Positions 50,760 to 62,367 of a stretch of 64,000 nucleotides of DNA are shown here, piece after piece (within the stretch, counting starts at the first letter, position 1; each line of letters opens with the position of its first letter). The notes under the pieces are model-generated. The model did no database searches. It saw nothing but the letters and a program-made list of their open reading frames with translations, and was not told where the DNA came from. This DNA comes from Eutrigla gurnardus (lineage: Eukaryota > Chordata > Actinopteri > Perciformes > Triglidae): the NCBI GenBank assembly GCA_963514095.1, contig OY741282.1:22883827-22947826 (forward strand), given 5' to 3'. The translations under genes and the position numbers were made by a program.

Positions 50760-53700
50760 ATGTCTGACTCTGCTCCCCAGACCGCGGAAGAGGCCGCGCA
50801 GCTACTGAAATCTCTCATTGCGACACGCAGTGGGAAATTAGGAGTGTGTACACGAAAGAGGAACGAAATCAAAGCTCTGTTTGAAACCGGAGATGTTGAT
50901 AAAATTGACGAACTTGCAAAGACGTTGTTGAGCTGCATCGATGATTTTAAATCTGTGCATCAGTCAGTACAGAATCTGCTTGGTGAGGAGGAGAAAGCAA
51001 CGGATAACGCTGATTGGTATGAACCGAGAATGACGAACTTTAATAACTTTTTTAATGAGGTTGAAGCATGGAAAATTCAACAATATAATCTTGAAACTAT
51101 TGTGGATCCTAAGGATAGTGTATCTAACGTCACTGGAGCTTCATCTCGGCGTTCTAAGACCTCCACCTCCTCAGCTAAAATAGCGGCAGCGGAGAAGGCT
51201 GCGCTTGAGGCGCGCGCCAACGCTTTACCTGCATTACATGCGCTTATGCTTGAAGAAATGGTTTTAAAATCCAAAAAGGAACAGATGGAAGTTCAAGTTA
51301 TGATAGCAGCAGCTGATGCAAAAATTAAAGTGCTGAGTGACAGCGGTGATGCAATGAACGAATATTTAGAAGCAAGTAGGCATGATTTTACTGAACCAAC
51401 TCTCCCTGATGCGTCGGCTATTGAGTTCGCTCCTTTGGCTGCAGTACCCAAAACACCATTGCAAATGGCTGTTAGACACATTCATAGCGGGCCTAGCTCA
51501 CAAGCTGCTGTTCCTCCAGCCTCCTCCTCCAGCCCTCAAGTTCAGTCCAGTCATGATGTAGATTTTCAGATGCTACAAACACAGAAACAGCTCATTGATG
51601 TAATGATTATGCAGCAAAATATCTCTCTGTTACCAAAAAGGGAGGTGCCAGTCTTTGATGGCGATCCGCTATCTTTTCAGTCTTTTATTCATGCTTTTAA
51701 ATATTTGATAGAAGACAAGACAGATAGCTGCCAGGATAGACTGTATTTTCTAGAACAGTTTACTGCAGGCCAAGCTAAAGACCTTGTGCGTAGCTGTATG
51801 CATATGGATTCTCGTAGAGGATATACAGAAGCAAGACAGCTCCTTAAGAAACATTTTGGAGATGAAATTAAAATTGCTAATGCTTACCTGCAAAAGGCTC
51901 TGAACTGGAAGTCAATTAAAACTGATGATGGAAATGATCTTCATGCTTTTGCCTTGTATTTAAGAGAATGCTACAATGCTATGCAAGACCTAGAGTACAT
52001 GGATGAGTTGAATGTGGCCTCTAACTTGAAACTGCTGGTGTCTAAGTTCCCCTACAAGCTCCGTGAGCGATGGAGAACTGTAGCCTATGAATCCATAAAG
52101 AAAAACATCCGCATTCGATTCATACACCTGGTAGAGTTCTTAGAGACCCAGTCTAGCATGTTGCTACATCCTATATTCGGAGACATTAAAGACCCTGCTC
52201 CAGCCAAGGTTGTAACACCAAGATCAAGGATGCCAAACACAAAAACCTTTGAAAAGACTTTTGTTACCACTGTAACGCCAGCTGAAGAGCAGGTAGCATT
52301 ACAGCCAGTTCAGACACAGAAAGTTAACCATCATGTTGTGGGTTTGTCTTCATGTAGCTTCTGTGCAGACAAACATGAAATAACAGACTGTAAAAGGTTC
52401 AGTTCAAAACCACATGATCAGAAAGTTGACTACCTAAAGAAAAATGGATACTGCTTTGGATGTCTAAAGAAAGGACACCTCAGTAAAAACTGCAATAAGA
52501 AAATGCTCTGTCAAATCTGTAAACGTAAGCATCCCACCTTGTTGCACATCAACAGTGACAATGCAGGGAGAATGCAGACTATGACCGTACCAAACCACTC
52601 AGGCAGGCCTCCCGTCAACAGTGCCCTGGTCTCAGCTGAGAATGCAACAGGGGCCAGCAAGGAGTGTGCGCTAGCCATTGTGCCCGTTCAAGTGAGGGCA
52701 TCCAAGGGGTCAAAAACCATCCAGACCTACGCCTTCCTGGATCCAGGCAGTTCGGCCACCTTCTGCACGGAGAACATCATGCGCCAGCTGAACACCAAAG
52801 GTCGCCGGACTGAAGTGGTCTTGCGGACGATGGGGCAGGAGCGTCCGGTAAAGAGCTATGAGCTAACAGGACTGGAGGTAGGCAACATGGATGGTAGTGT
52901 TTACATAGAGTTGCCTCATGTTTACACTCAGCCAAAAATTCCTGTGTCTAAAGAAAACCTACTTAGTCAACATGATTTGAAAAGATGGCCTTACCTAAAT
53001 GCAGTCACATTGCAACGGATTGATGCCAACATTGAGATTTTGATTGGAATGAATGTGCCAAAAGCAATGGAACCTTGGCGTGTGATTAATAGTCAAGGTA
53101 ATGGACCATATGCAGTCAAAACACTCTTAGGATGGGTGGTCAGCGGCCCACTCAACACATCTGCTATGGAAAAGGGTGGCACAGCTTCAGTCACAGTCAA
53201 TCGTGTCTCAATGCAAGAACTGAAGGATCTTCTCATTCATCAATATAACAATGACTTTCCAGAAAAGGATTATGAGGAGAAATTGGAGATGTCCGTTGAG
53301 GACAAGAAATTCATGGACGTAACAACAAGGTCAGTCATTCACAAAAACGGTCATTATCACCTACCTTTGCCATTCCGTGATGATGTGTGCTTACCTGACA
53401 ACAAAGAGGTCTCAGTACAACGTGCAATGGGTCTCTCCAGACGATTCGCAAAAGATTCTGCATATGCAAATGAGTACAAGACATTTATGGAAGATGTGCT
53501 CAAAAAAGGCTATGCAGAAAAGGTGCCACCATGTCAGCAGCAAAGAAATGATGGCAAGGTATGGTACATACCGCATCACGGAGTATACCATAAGCAGAAA
53601 GGTAAGCTTCGAGTCGTGTTTGATTGTTCTTCTTCCTTCAAAGGAAAATCTCTGAATACCGAACTTCTTCAGGGTCCTGACCTGGCCAGCCCCCTTCTGG

Positions 53701-56588
53701 GCATTCTGCTCAGGTTCAGGCAAGAAAGAATTGCTTTAATGGCAGACATAGAAGCAATGTATTATCAAGTTTGTGTTCAAGAACAGCACCGTGACTTCCT
53801 CAGATTCCTCTGGTGGCCACAGGGCGATGTAAGTCAACCTTTTGAAGTCTACCGGATGAAAGTACATCTCTTTGGTGCTGTGTCATCACCTAGTATTGCC
53901 AATTTTGCTCTCAAGCAAACAGCACTTGACAATTCTGACCGACTCAGTCCTGAAACGGTTAACACTATTTTAAACAGTTTTTATGTTGATGATCTTCTCA
54001 AGTCTGTGTCCTCTGTTGAAAAGGCAATCCAGCTCACAATGGACCTCAGGGAGGCATGCGCCCTTGGAGGATTCACCTTGACCAAGTGGGTGAGTAACAG
54101 CTGCGAAGTCCTTGCTACAGTACCTGAAAACCACAGAGCCGCACTGGTCAAACAGCTTGATCTGGACCGGGACGATCCACCACTGGAAAGGGCACTAGGA
54201 ATCCAATGGAACATTCAGACAGACACTTTCACCTTCAAAGTGGCCATCAAGAACAGAGTCCTAACAAGACGAGCCATTCTGTCTGTTGCTAGTTCCATAT
54301 ATGACCCATTGGGTTTCCTTGCCCCCTTTATCCTCAAAGCCAAACAGATCCTGCAAAAGCTCTGCCTTGAAAAGTGTGGATGGGATGACCCCATTCCAGA
54401 AGTTCTCTCCAAACCCTGGCAAAGATGGATCACAGAACTGGAGCAGCTGAACAGATTTCATGTGGACAGGTGTGTAAAACCTGAGAACTTTGGCTTAACC
54501 AGGACTGCTCGACTGCATCATTTCTGTGATGCAAGTGAGTCCGGCTACGGAACGGTGAGTTACCTCAGTCTTACAAACTGCAATGGCAATGTTCATGTCT
54601 CTTTTGTGCTTGCAAAGGCCAGAGTGGCTCCTGTGAAGCAGATGTCTATTCCCAGACTCGAACTCGCTGCTGCAACACTTGCCGTTAAAGTGGACAGGAT
54701 GCTCCAGAAGGAACTTCACATGGACCTGGAGAATTCCACTTTCTGGACGGACAGCACATCAGTGCTGAAATTCATCTATAATGAAACAAAAAGGTTCCAT
54801 ACGTATGTAGCCAACAGGATTGCAGTGATTCATAACCTCTCTCAGGTGCATCAATGGAGATACGTCAACACTAGGGATAATCCAGCAGACGATGCCTCCC
54901 GCGGACTGAACATCGAACCGCTCTTGAAGTCCCCTCGATGGCTCCACGGCCCTCACTTCCTTTTAAAGCCGGAATCTGAATGGCCTGAGGCACCGGAGGA
55001 CATCGGACACATACTCCACGATGATCCTGAGGTGAAGAGGGACATTACTGCAAATTGTTTACAGCTTGACACTAATGCAACTTCTTACCTCATTCAGTAC
55101 TTCTCTTCATGGAAGAAACTTCAAAGAGCTGTTGCCTGGCTGCTGAAACTCAGAAAGCTCCTGCTGCTCAGAAGTCAGAAAGGTAAAGACCTTAACTCAA
55201 CATCCAAAATGAAAGGTGAGCACCAAATTCTGACTGTGGATGATTTGGACGAAGCAGAGAGGGCGATCATTTGCTATGTACAGCAGTGTCACTTTGATTC
55301 TGAGCTCACTCTCTTAAGGAAAGGCATGCCAGTCAAAGCAGACAGCACCATATCCACACTGGATCCGGTCTTGGATGATGGAGTCCTGAGGATTGGAGGC
55401 AGGATAAGTAAATCGTCCATGCCGGTGAGTCTGAAACACCCCATCATCCTCCCCAAGGACTCACATGTGTCCAAACTGATCCTGCGTGAGATACACCAAC
55501 AAGTAGGACACGCAGGAAGGAATCACATGCTGTCGAGGCTTAGGCAAAGGTTCTGGCTTCCCTCTGCTAATTCTGCTGCAAGATGTGTCATTAAATCCTG
55601 CGTCTTCTGTAGGAAATTGCAGGCCAAAGTTGGAGTTCAAAAGATGGCAGACCTGCCAGAAGACCGAGTCACACCAGACCGACCACCCTTCTCACATACA
55701 GGTATCGACTACTTTGGGCCAATCGAGGTCAAGAGGGGCCGATCCCGGGTGAAAAGATGGGGGGTGATCTTCACCTGTCTAGCCAGCAGAGCCATTCACC
55801 TGGAAGTGGCGAGTATGTTGGACACCGACTCCTGCATCAATGCCATCCGGCGGTTCCTGTGTCGGAGAGGCCCAATACTCACCATTAGAACAGACTGCGG
55901 CACCAACTTTGTGTGTGCGCAGAAGGAACTAGAGGCTGCTGCAGACCAGCTAGACCATCAAAGGATCCATCAAGCTCTGCTGACCCACCATGTCAAATGG
56001 CTGTTCAACCCCCCTTCTGCACCACACTTTGGAGGCGTGTGGGAGCGACTGATCAAATTGGTGAAAAAGGTACTACTGTCAGTGCTAAGACAACAGACAC
56101 TGGATGACGAAGTGTTACACACAGCCCTGTGTGAGGTTGAATGCATCCTCAACGACAGACCACTAACAACTGTATCCAGTGATCCTAATGACCTTGAGCC
56201 TCTAACACCAAATCACCTTCTACAGTTAAACTCTAAACCTTTGCTACCTCCTGGACTCTTTGATAGAGATGACTCGTACGGAAGAAGGCGGTGGAGACAG
56301 GTACAGTACTTAGCCAACCTGTTCTGGAAGCGTTGGACAACCGAGTTCTTAGCTCTGATGCAGCAAAGACAAAAATGGACCAACCTTAAACGAAACTTTA
56401 AAGAGAATGACCTGGTGCTTATTGTGGACCCTGCGGCGCCAAGAAATTCATGGCCCCTAGGCCGAGTGGTGAAGACCCTGCCTGGGCCCAAAGGGCTCGT
56501 CCGGAGTGTTTTGGTGAAGACCAAGGCCAGCGTCATCCAGAGGCCTATCAGCAAACTTTGCCTGCTCCTGGAAGCTGATCCAGCTTAA
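50760..56588 (+). CDS. BEL/Pao Gag-Pol polyprotein, intact, 1942 residues
   Basis: The polyprotein supplies the capsid-like part and the enzymes that reverse-transcribe and integrate the element. In order: a helical N-terminal region (about 138-197), a Gag domain of the type found with Pao elements (about 290-460), Cys/His knuckles (Cys532 cluster; CCHC at 565-578; Cys584 cluster), an aspartic protease with DPGS at 661-664, reverse transcriptase (Asp996 and YVDD at 1075-1078), RNase H (Asp1257, Glu1301, Asp1331, Asp1377), integrase zinc motif (His1584, His1589, Cys1614, Cys1617) and catalytic core (Asp1650, Asp1712, Glu1762), then the C-terminal BEL domain (about 1840-1935). The start ATG follows gcg and opens the only long frame. 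There is no stop or frameshift. All catalytic residues looked for are present, so the protein could be active. Confidence 0.96.
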   Translation: MSDSAPQTAEEAAQLLKSLIATRSGKLGVCTRKRNEIKALFETGDVDKIDELAKTLLSCIDDFKSVHQSVQNLLGEEEKATDNADWYEPRMTNFNNFFNEVEAWKIQQYNLETIVDPKDSVSNVTGASSRRSKTSTSSAKIAAAEKAALEARANALPALHALMLEEMVLKSKKEQMEVQVMIAAADAKIKVLSDSGDAMNEYLEASRHDFTEPTLPDASAIEFAPLAAVPKTPLQMAVRHIHSGPSSQAAVPPASSSSPQVQSSHDVDFQMLQTQKQLIDVMIMQQNISLLPKREVPVFDGDPLSFQSFIHAFKYLIEDKTDSCQDRLYFLEQFTAGQAKDLVRSCMHMDSRRGYTEARQLLKKHFGDEIKIANAYLQKALNWKSIKTDDGNDLHAFALYLRECYNAMQDLEYMDELNVASNLKLLVSKFPYKLRERWRTVAYESIKKNIRIRFIHLVEFLETQSSMLLHPIFGDIKDPAPAKVVTPRSRMPNTKTFEKTFVTTVTPAEEQVALQPVQTQKVNHHVVGLSSCSFCADKHEITDCKRFSSKPHDQKVDYLKKNGYCFGCLKKGHLSKNCNKKMLCQICKRKHPTLLHINSDNAGRMQTMTVPNHSGRPPVNSALVSAENATGASKECALAIVPVQVRASKGSKTIQTYAFLDPGSSATFCTENIMRQLNTKGRRTEVVLRTMGQERPVKSYELTGLEVGNMDGSVYIELPHVYTQPKIPVSKENLLSQHDLKRWPYLNAVTLQRIDANIEILIGMNVPKAMEPWRVINSQGNGPYAVKTLLGWVVSGPLNTSAMEKGGTASVTVNRVSMQELKDLLIHQYNNDFPEKDYEEKLEMSVEDKKFMDVTTRSVIHKNGHYHLPLPFRDDVCLPDNKEVSVQRAMGLSRRFAKDSAYANEYKTFMEDVLKKGYAEKVPPCQQQRNDGKVWYIPHHGVYHKQKGKLRVVFDCSSSFKGKSLNTELLQGPDLASPLLGILLRFRQERIALMADIEAMYYQVCVQEQHRDFLRFLWWPQGDVSQPFEVYRMKVHLFGAVSSPSIANFALKQTALDNSDRLSPETVNTILNSFYVDDLLKSVSSVEKAIQLTMDLREACALGGFTLTKWVSNSCEVLATVPENHRAALVKQLDLDRDDPPLERALGIQWNIQTDTFTFKVAIKNRVLTRRAILSVASSIYDPLGFLAPFILKAKQILQKLCLEKCGWDDPIPEVLSKPWQRWITELEQLNRFHVDRCVKPENFGLTRTARLHHFCDASESGYGTVSYLSLTNCNGNVHVSFVLAKARVAPVKQMSIPRLELAAATLAVKVDRMLQKELHMDLENSTFWTDSTSVLKFIYNETKRFHTYVANRIAVIHNLSQVHQWRYVNTRDNPADDASRGLNIEPLLKSPRWLHGPHFLLKPESEWPEAPEDIGHILHDDPEVKRDITANCLQLDTNATSYLIQYFSSWKKLQRAVAWLLKLRKLLLLRSQKGKDLNSTSKMKGEHQILTVDDLDEAERAIICYVQQCHFDSELTLLRKGMPVKADSTISTLDPVLDDGVLRIGGRISKSSMPVSLKHPIILPKDSHVSKLILREIHQQVGHAGRNHMLSRLRQRFWLPSANSAARCVIKSCVFCRKLQAKVGVQKMADLPEDRVTPDRPPFSHTGIDYFGPIEVKRGRSRVKRWGVIFTCLASRAIHLEVASMLDTDSCINAIRRFLCRRGPILTIRTDCGTNFVCAQKELEAAADQLDHQRIHQALLTHHVKWLFNPPSAPHFGGVWERLIKLVKKVLLSVLRQQTLDDEVLHTALCEVECILNDRPLTTVSSDPNDLEPLTPNHLLQLNSKPLLPPGLFDRDDSYGRRRWRQVQYLANLFWKRWTTEFLALMQQRQKWTNLKRNFKENDLVLIVDPAAPRNSWPLGRVVKTLPGPKGLVRSVLVKTKASVIQRPISKLCLLLEADPA

Positions 56589-57108
56589 AGGCCTTGCATG
56601 CTGGGCCAAGCTCATCATGCCCCCTTGCCCCTGCACACACTCACCTACACTGATATACACCTACACTGACAAACACCTACGCATGGTGTTCTCACCCACC
56701 GACATACACATGGACTGTTGCATCCACAGCGCATTCCCTCTCATCACTGTACATATACATGGACCTCTCATTCTTGCAGCACACTAACACTGCATACGCA
56801 CATACATGCATGGACTTTAAGACAAAGACACATGTGCATATGCACACACCCATGGACTTTGGGAAACCTTGAGGTCCTATGGACCAAAGGAACTTTGAAC
56901 TTTGGGGTCTTATGTGGGATCATTGAAGAACATTTTTTTTTTTTTTGGAAAAGGAAAAACAATGTGTATGTATTGACACCATTGATTGTTGACACAGTTA
57001 TTAAGAATATATTTACATAACTGAAATTTAAGTTATTATGTATTATGGCTCCATTTAGTATTGAATTGGTAATTGTTTTGCTTGAGCACTAACAATTAGG
57101 GGCCAGGA
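56589..57108 (+). other. 3' internal region of the BEL/Pao element
   Basis: 520 bp with repeated cacctacactga and catggact words and no coding domain, which rules out an envelope gene. It ends in a purine-rich ttaggggccagga just before the right LTR, the likely start site for plus-strand synthesis (57097-57108). Confidence 0.75.
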
Positions 57109-57568
57109 TGTAGGAGCCATGTTTGTGGTTTCATGGTTTCTGATTTTTGATTTAGTTTTCATTTAAGTTATGACCACAGTTTGCAAGCCGGAAAAGAAAA
57201 TGGTTATTTATTGATTTATTTATTTTTTGACACCTACCTGATTACGTCATTTATCAGGTGGCACGTAACCCCTCCCCCTTGACTTGCCGGTGTACCGGCT
57301 GATTGAATAATTAGTGGGTTTAGTTTGAGGGTAGCGTGATAGCGAGGCGGAAAAGTTTCCGATCACACACTCACGTATTCTTGTAAAGGTAGATTCACTC
57401 ATCATCATTTCTCATCCTTTGGACTGTAACAGAAAGTAAACCGGAATTGTTCTGATTAAAACACCATTCACATGAACTTTCTGCGAGTGCTTTTTCTGGA
57501 ACAAGTGCGTCGGGACCCTCGCCATTCACCTCGCGTGGCAATTTCCAAAGCAAAGAATTGCCACTTCA
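57109..57568 (+). repeat. Right LTR of the BEL/Pao element
   Basis: 460 bp, identical by eye to the left LTR with no insertion or deletion. It is followed by atgac. Confidence 0.95.
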
Positions 57569-57573
57569 ATGAC
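57569..57573. repeat. 5-bp target-site duplication, right copy
   Basis: atgac directly after the right LTR. Removing the element gives a site reading cagcaacatgacctttgt. Confidence 0.93.
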
Positions 57574-57999
57574 CTTTGTTACGTTCATAGCAACATAATC
57601 CTGAACACCTGTGATAGCCAGCAGCTATTATCATGTTTTCATCCAAATTCAGAGCACAAGCTTCTACATTTTCTTTTAAAAAAGGGGAGCAAACTGAGTA
57701 AACATGTACGCACACAGAAACATACTGAGCAAGAAGAACATGACAATTCTGCTTGCTTGTGCGTAAGAAGGAATTGTATTTGATGAGAAATGTAGTGAGG
57801 AGGGGGTGAAACGTGGAGAAAAGTCTATTAGTCGACCAGTAATCAGCACAAACAGACTGACTGATTTGCCGGGGGGGCAAAAAAAGGATGGGGAGTTTCT
57901 CTCTATCTCTGACCTCCACATCCTGATGGAGGAAGAGGAGGAGGAGGAGGAGGAGAAGCAAGAAATCTCAGGTAACAACGGCCCTCTGCCGTCCTTGTT

Positions 58000-58053
<54 letters not shown>

Positions 58054-58832
58054 GTATCTCAGGCCCCATACTCCACTGACAGCAGGAGATAAACACAGGC
58101 CTGTGCTACTGACCACATGATTTATCAACATGAATTTCACCCCCATCCGCTATCTCTTTCTCCCCCCCTCCTTCTCTCTCGCATCTCCCTCTTTCACGTT
58201 CTCTCTCCCTCCCTCCCTCTCTCCCTCCCTCTCTCCCTCTCGTGCCGAAAACACACACTAGTCCACTCATTAACTGTCAAAACACACTAATGAGAAATAA
58301 AGAGATTGTCTGAGTATATTGGATGGAGGTGAAAGAGCGGCGTAGGCTACCGGCAGACACAAAAGAAGAAAATTAACACTGAGACAAGAAAAGAAAAAAT
58401 AATTTGTAAGAAGAAACTTATTTCAGATGAAAAGGAAGCAGACGAAGGGAACAGATGCAGCGATGAACAACAAGCCAGCTGCAACATAGCAAAAAGGCAT
58501 CTCATGCCATAAAGAAACACTTGCATCAAATCTGCTGTACCTTGCAGCCGAAGAAATAATCACAGCTAGAGAGCCTCAACACACACACCTTACAATTAGG
58601 CGGCTGGTTTGTGTGAGAGGGGCTCCGGTGTTGAAAAGGGTGTTAACACCTTGTCTTCCTGCCGCCTCACTCCTTCCCTCCTCCCTTTATTCCTCCTGCG
58701 CTACGCCCTCGGCTCAGCCCCCCACTTGGAGCCAGATTTGGGCGAAAGGTGCCAGACACTCAGAGCCAGGCTCGGGACTCACTCGGCTGGAGATGGAGAG
58801 GAAGAAAGAAATAATGATGTAAGGAGGTCTGG

Positions 58833-58884
<52 letters not shown>

Positions 58885-60757
58885 CAGTGGTCTACCATGT
58901 GTCTTGCTTGTTGGTTTGTTTGCTTACTGTTTGGACCGTGTTGATTGTACCCCAACAACCTTGCTTTGCTTGATGAGTTTGACTTTCGCCGAGGTGCTAA
59001 CTAGGACGCAGATGCTTCAGTATATAACGTTTCCCTCGCCACTCTCATTTACGCGTCTCGCCAGCGATGAACCAATGAGGGGGACCCTGAACAGTATTGC
59101 CAAAACATTTGGTGATGATTAAAAAAAAAAAAAAGACTGATTTGCACCAAAAGAGCTCAGCCGCTGTCCCTTTGCTGCCTTTCGTCTCACATTTTCAGTT
59201 CTACATTCCTGATTTGATATTTATGTCTCCCATTCACTCATATTTCATTCATCTTGATTTTCATGTGGGATTTTATGACTAGTTGTCCCTGCAGGCCCGC
59301 CAGTTTCACCCACATTACAGCAAGAGAAACCTCTTTCCAGGTCTTTCAACCAAGCTCCCTATAATAAACCTCACCAGATGATGACTGCCAGGATGTACTC
59401 TACTTGAGTATTTCCACTTTATACTTCTACTCCACTACATCTCAACTACAGGCCACTACAAAAGAGAAGAAACACACCACAAAATCAAAAGGCCATTCAA
59501 ACACAATTAAAAGCAACATTAAAGAGCTAAGAGAAAATGAAAACAGGCTAAAATATAATAAGAACGGTTTAAAATAAAAGTGACAGTGTGGAGGGTTTGG
59601 TGACATCTAGTGGTGTAGTTGCAGAGTGCAACTAACTGAATACTTCCACTCACGAAGAGTCGCCAAGCGCAAAACCGCGGCTACGCCGGCCGTACCACGG
59701 TGTAAATCCATTTTTTAAATATACCTTTTTGAATGCAGGGAGACCATAATAACTCCTGATTATCTTATTTTAGATTGTTTGATTGTTTTTCACCAAAAAG
59801 GATGTTATAACGAAGGAAACGCGTCTCATCTGATACAGTAAAGATATTTGTTTTTCTTGTCTAAACGTTAAGTCATTTCATTATGTTTTGGTGCCATTTA
59901 AAACACATTTTGAGTGAATTGCAATTATTTGAACATGAAATTTTCATGTCGTCCCATGCCTAGTTTCAGGTGATCAAACATTAATGAAAACAGTTATGAT
60001 TCTTACATTCTAATTCTGCAAACAAATGATAAACACTGGCCTTTTGTGGATTATGGTTTTGAATGCAGAACGAGTAGCGGAGTATTTTCAGTGTGATATT
60101 TGAACTTGAGGTAAATGATCTGAATACTTCCTTCATTAGTCATGTAGTTGGAGATAAGTACACACTTGAGCAAATGTAAGAAAGAAAAGAAATGATGGTG
60201 CAGTGCAAAACTGGGCCTGGTTAGATGGTGGATGTCCTCTGTCTTCACCTTCTGTCATTATTTCTACCCAGCAGTTGTTAAAATTCACAACTCATCATTG
60301 TGAAAAAGGAAATACATTTAAAGAAAAAAAAAGTCCAGTCGCTCTATTTTTGGATCTTATCCACTTTCTGCACAGACTGTATTGATCAGGAGTGTTTTTA
60401 ACAGACTGATGTGAGGTCCATTAACCTGCGCTGATGACAAAGCATTAAGAGACTAATGTGTCCCCGGGGGACTGAAGGGCCAAAGAAGGATGAGGAGGAC
60501 AGCTCAGCAGACAACACAGCGCTGCTTCTTCTATCCAAGCACGAGTTTAAGTGGTGACGGCTTAGAGGCTGAGAAGAAGATGCCCATGTTTATGTATTCT
60601 ATGGATTTGCACCAACATACCATCTTCTCATGCTCAATCAATTTTCTCTCGTGCTGCACAAACACACCGATGCACATAAGAAGCACATTTCATCCACTTA
60701 ACAATCAGAGATGTTACAATGCCGCTTTTCCCTTCTTGATACTAATTTAATTGCTTC
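57574..60757. other. Intergenic DNA with GT arrays and a worn repeat
   Basis: (GT)n at 58001-58050 and 58834-58881; a cct-rich stretch at 58160-58240; an interspersed repeat spread over about 59395-60145. No gene recognised. Confidence 0.55.
59395..60145. repeat. Worn repeat of the cttctactccactacat family
   Basis: The left part has actctacttgagtatttcca..cttctactccactacatctc. The right part has gagtagcggagtattttcag..gtaaatgatctgaatacttc. I recognise these as the two end regions of one common fish repeat. The interior (for example gtgacatctagtggtgtagt at 59600) may be a second insertion. Boundaries are approximate. Confidence 0.5.
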
Positions 60758-60916
60758 AACTTGCGAAATAAGCCCTGTGATAGACTGGTTACCTGTCCAG
60801 GTGAACCCTGCCTTCGCCCAATGACAGCTGGGATCGGCTCCAGCCCCGCCCCCCCCACGACCCTGAATACAGGATAAGCGGTAGACAATGGATGGATGGA
60901 TGGAACTTGCGAAATA
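60758..60916 (+). mobile_element. 5'-truncated LINE-like tail with a 13-bp target duplication
   Basis: The insert 60771-60903 reads ctggttacctgtccaggtga, then gacagctgggatcggctcca, then gcggtagac, and ends in a (GATG)n tail (tggatggatggatgg). It is flanked on both sides by the identical 13 bases aacttgcgaaata (60758-60770 and 60904-60916). A duplicated target, a short 5'-cut body and a simple-repeat tail are the marks of LINE-type insertion. The body resembles the 3' end of common fish LINE/SINE families. Confidence 0.85.
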
Positions 60917-61759
60917 TTCCTATACCAGCGCATTAAAAACGAATCACATTAAGAATCACACAATTCCCGCACTAATATCCATTTTATTTCTAGGTTAATT
61001 GCCCAAAACTACGTTTTACAAGATAACATTTGAACACATCATCACATTTTGGTTTACTTTCAGCCAAAGACTTGTTTTTTTTACTGCAAAACAAAATTCA
61101 AAGATGCAAAATTGCAACTCAATGCAAACTCTGTTAACGTTGTTTTTCCCATTGCAGCATTATAACCATTCACGCTCACATTCACACCTGAGAGCCCAGA
61201 GAGAACCCACGCTAACTACACAGAAGGAGCCGAAACCCGGACCCAAAACCCTGGGCCCCTCTTGCTGTGAGCAGCTACACCACATTGTAATAAATCAGAA
61301 TAATTCTTCATGAGCCAGCTAGTTGTGTAAAAGACAGAACGATAAATGTTTATGAAATCTGGTTCTCTACCAGCATTCAACGAGCCGACTGTGCAGGGGG
61401 ATGAATAAGGATTAAGTTATTGTTAAATTGGCTGTTGTCCTTCCAGATATTAATTCTTGCGCCTGTGGCGATCATCACACAAATACAACAACGTATGTGT
61501 CCTCTTGTCATCCACCCACTTTTCTTATTTCATGCTCAACTGGCAAGCCGTGTTGTCTCTGTGACTACGGTATCCGCCGTTCAATCACAACATCTGCGGG
61601 ATGAAACTGTGCGATGAAACGAATGACTTCTCTCTGTGTTCTTGTTGATTATTTTATGCATTTTAGATTCATGAAAAGCAGAGACACATAATTCTTTTCA
61701 TCCTTCCCCCCCCGAAGCAGTAGACTCCTTTTCCAGCCTTCCTTATTTCCTCATCAGAT
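60917..61759. other. Intergenic DNA with a SINE-like fragment
   Basis: At 61158-61290, read on the minus strand, the segment resembles a frequent fish repeat (ctgctcacagcaagaggggc, then ggctccttctgtgtagttag, then gcgtgggttctctctgg). The remainder shows nothing recognisable. Confidence 0.5.
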
Positions 61760-61930
61760 TCCCTCCCTCCATAATTACCACTTATTAATCTTAAATGAGA
61801 GCCCTAACACGTTGCATGGTTTTAATACGGCCTGTTAATACGAGAGTTAATTTATGGGGTGTGGGTGGGATGGAGGGATGATGGAATGAGCGTCGTCCAT
61901 CACGGAAATCATTAGAGACTGGAAGCTCTC
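61760..61930. promoter_or_regulatory. Candidate conserved non-coding element
   Basis: A unique block with cataattaccacttattaatc and gcctgttaatacgagagtta, rich in TAAT cores. Inference only. Confidence 0.25.
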
Positions 61931-62308
61931 TTTCACTCTCACTCTATCAAAGAAGGAGACACTGGGTGACTCGTTGTCGACGCGAGCTGATGACACACAG
62001 GTGAGAGTCGGCTAGAAACAAACGCTGCCGAGCCCGGAGGACCAGAAGGATATAAGGAAGGAATAATATGCACATTTTAAACTTCACGCTTAAGTAGTAA
62101 ATAGGAAACCTGGAGGAAAAAAAACATATTCCTCCATCCCCACTTATACTTTTACCCTCCTTCTCTTCCCCAATTTCCTTTCTTCTCCTCTCCAATCCCG
62201 TCTTTGTGTTGTGTGCCCCATTTCAGAGGCTTTTCAGGGGCTGAAGTGGCGCTTGGCTATGCTGAAGTGTCTGCACTGCTGTGCCTGAGCCTGCAATTCA
62301 GCGACTGT

Positions 62309-62367
<59 letters not shown>

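Larger units (their letters stand above)
50006..57568 (+). mobile_element. Complete BEL/Pao LTR retrotransposon
   Basis: A 7563-bp element: LTR 50006-50465, leader 50466-50759, one Gag-Pol frame 50760-56588, 3' internal part 56589-57108, LTR 57109-57568. It starts TG and ends CA, and is flanked by atgac on both sides. The two LTRs read as identical over all 460 bases and the coding frame is unbroken, so the insertion is young. Family membership comes from the order protease, reverse transcriptase, RNase H, integrase and the BEL-type C-terminal domain. There is no envelope gene, which fits a retrotransposon that copies itself within the cell. The insertion disrupts no recognised gene. Confidence 0.96.

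Noticed and set aside
53377..56660. Other open frames inside the BEL coding region
   Set aside because: They are shadows of the 1942-codon Gag-Pol frame, on the opposite strand or in other frames.
56589..57108. Envelope gene in the BEL element
   Set aside because: Only 520 bp remain before the right LTR, with no long frame, signal peptide or membrane segment.
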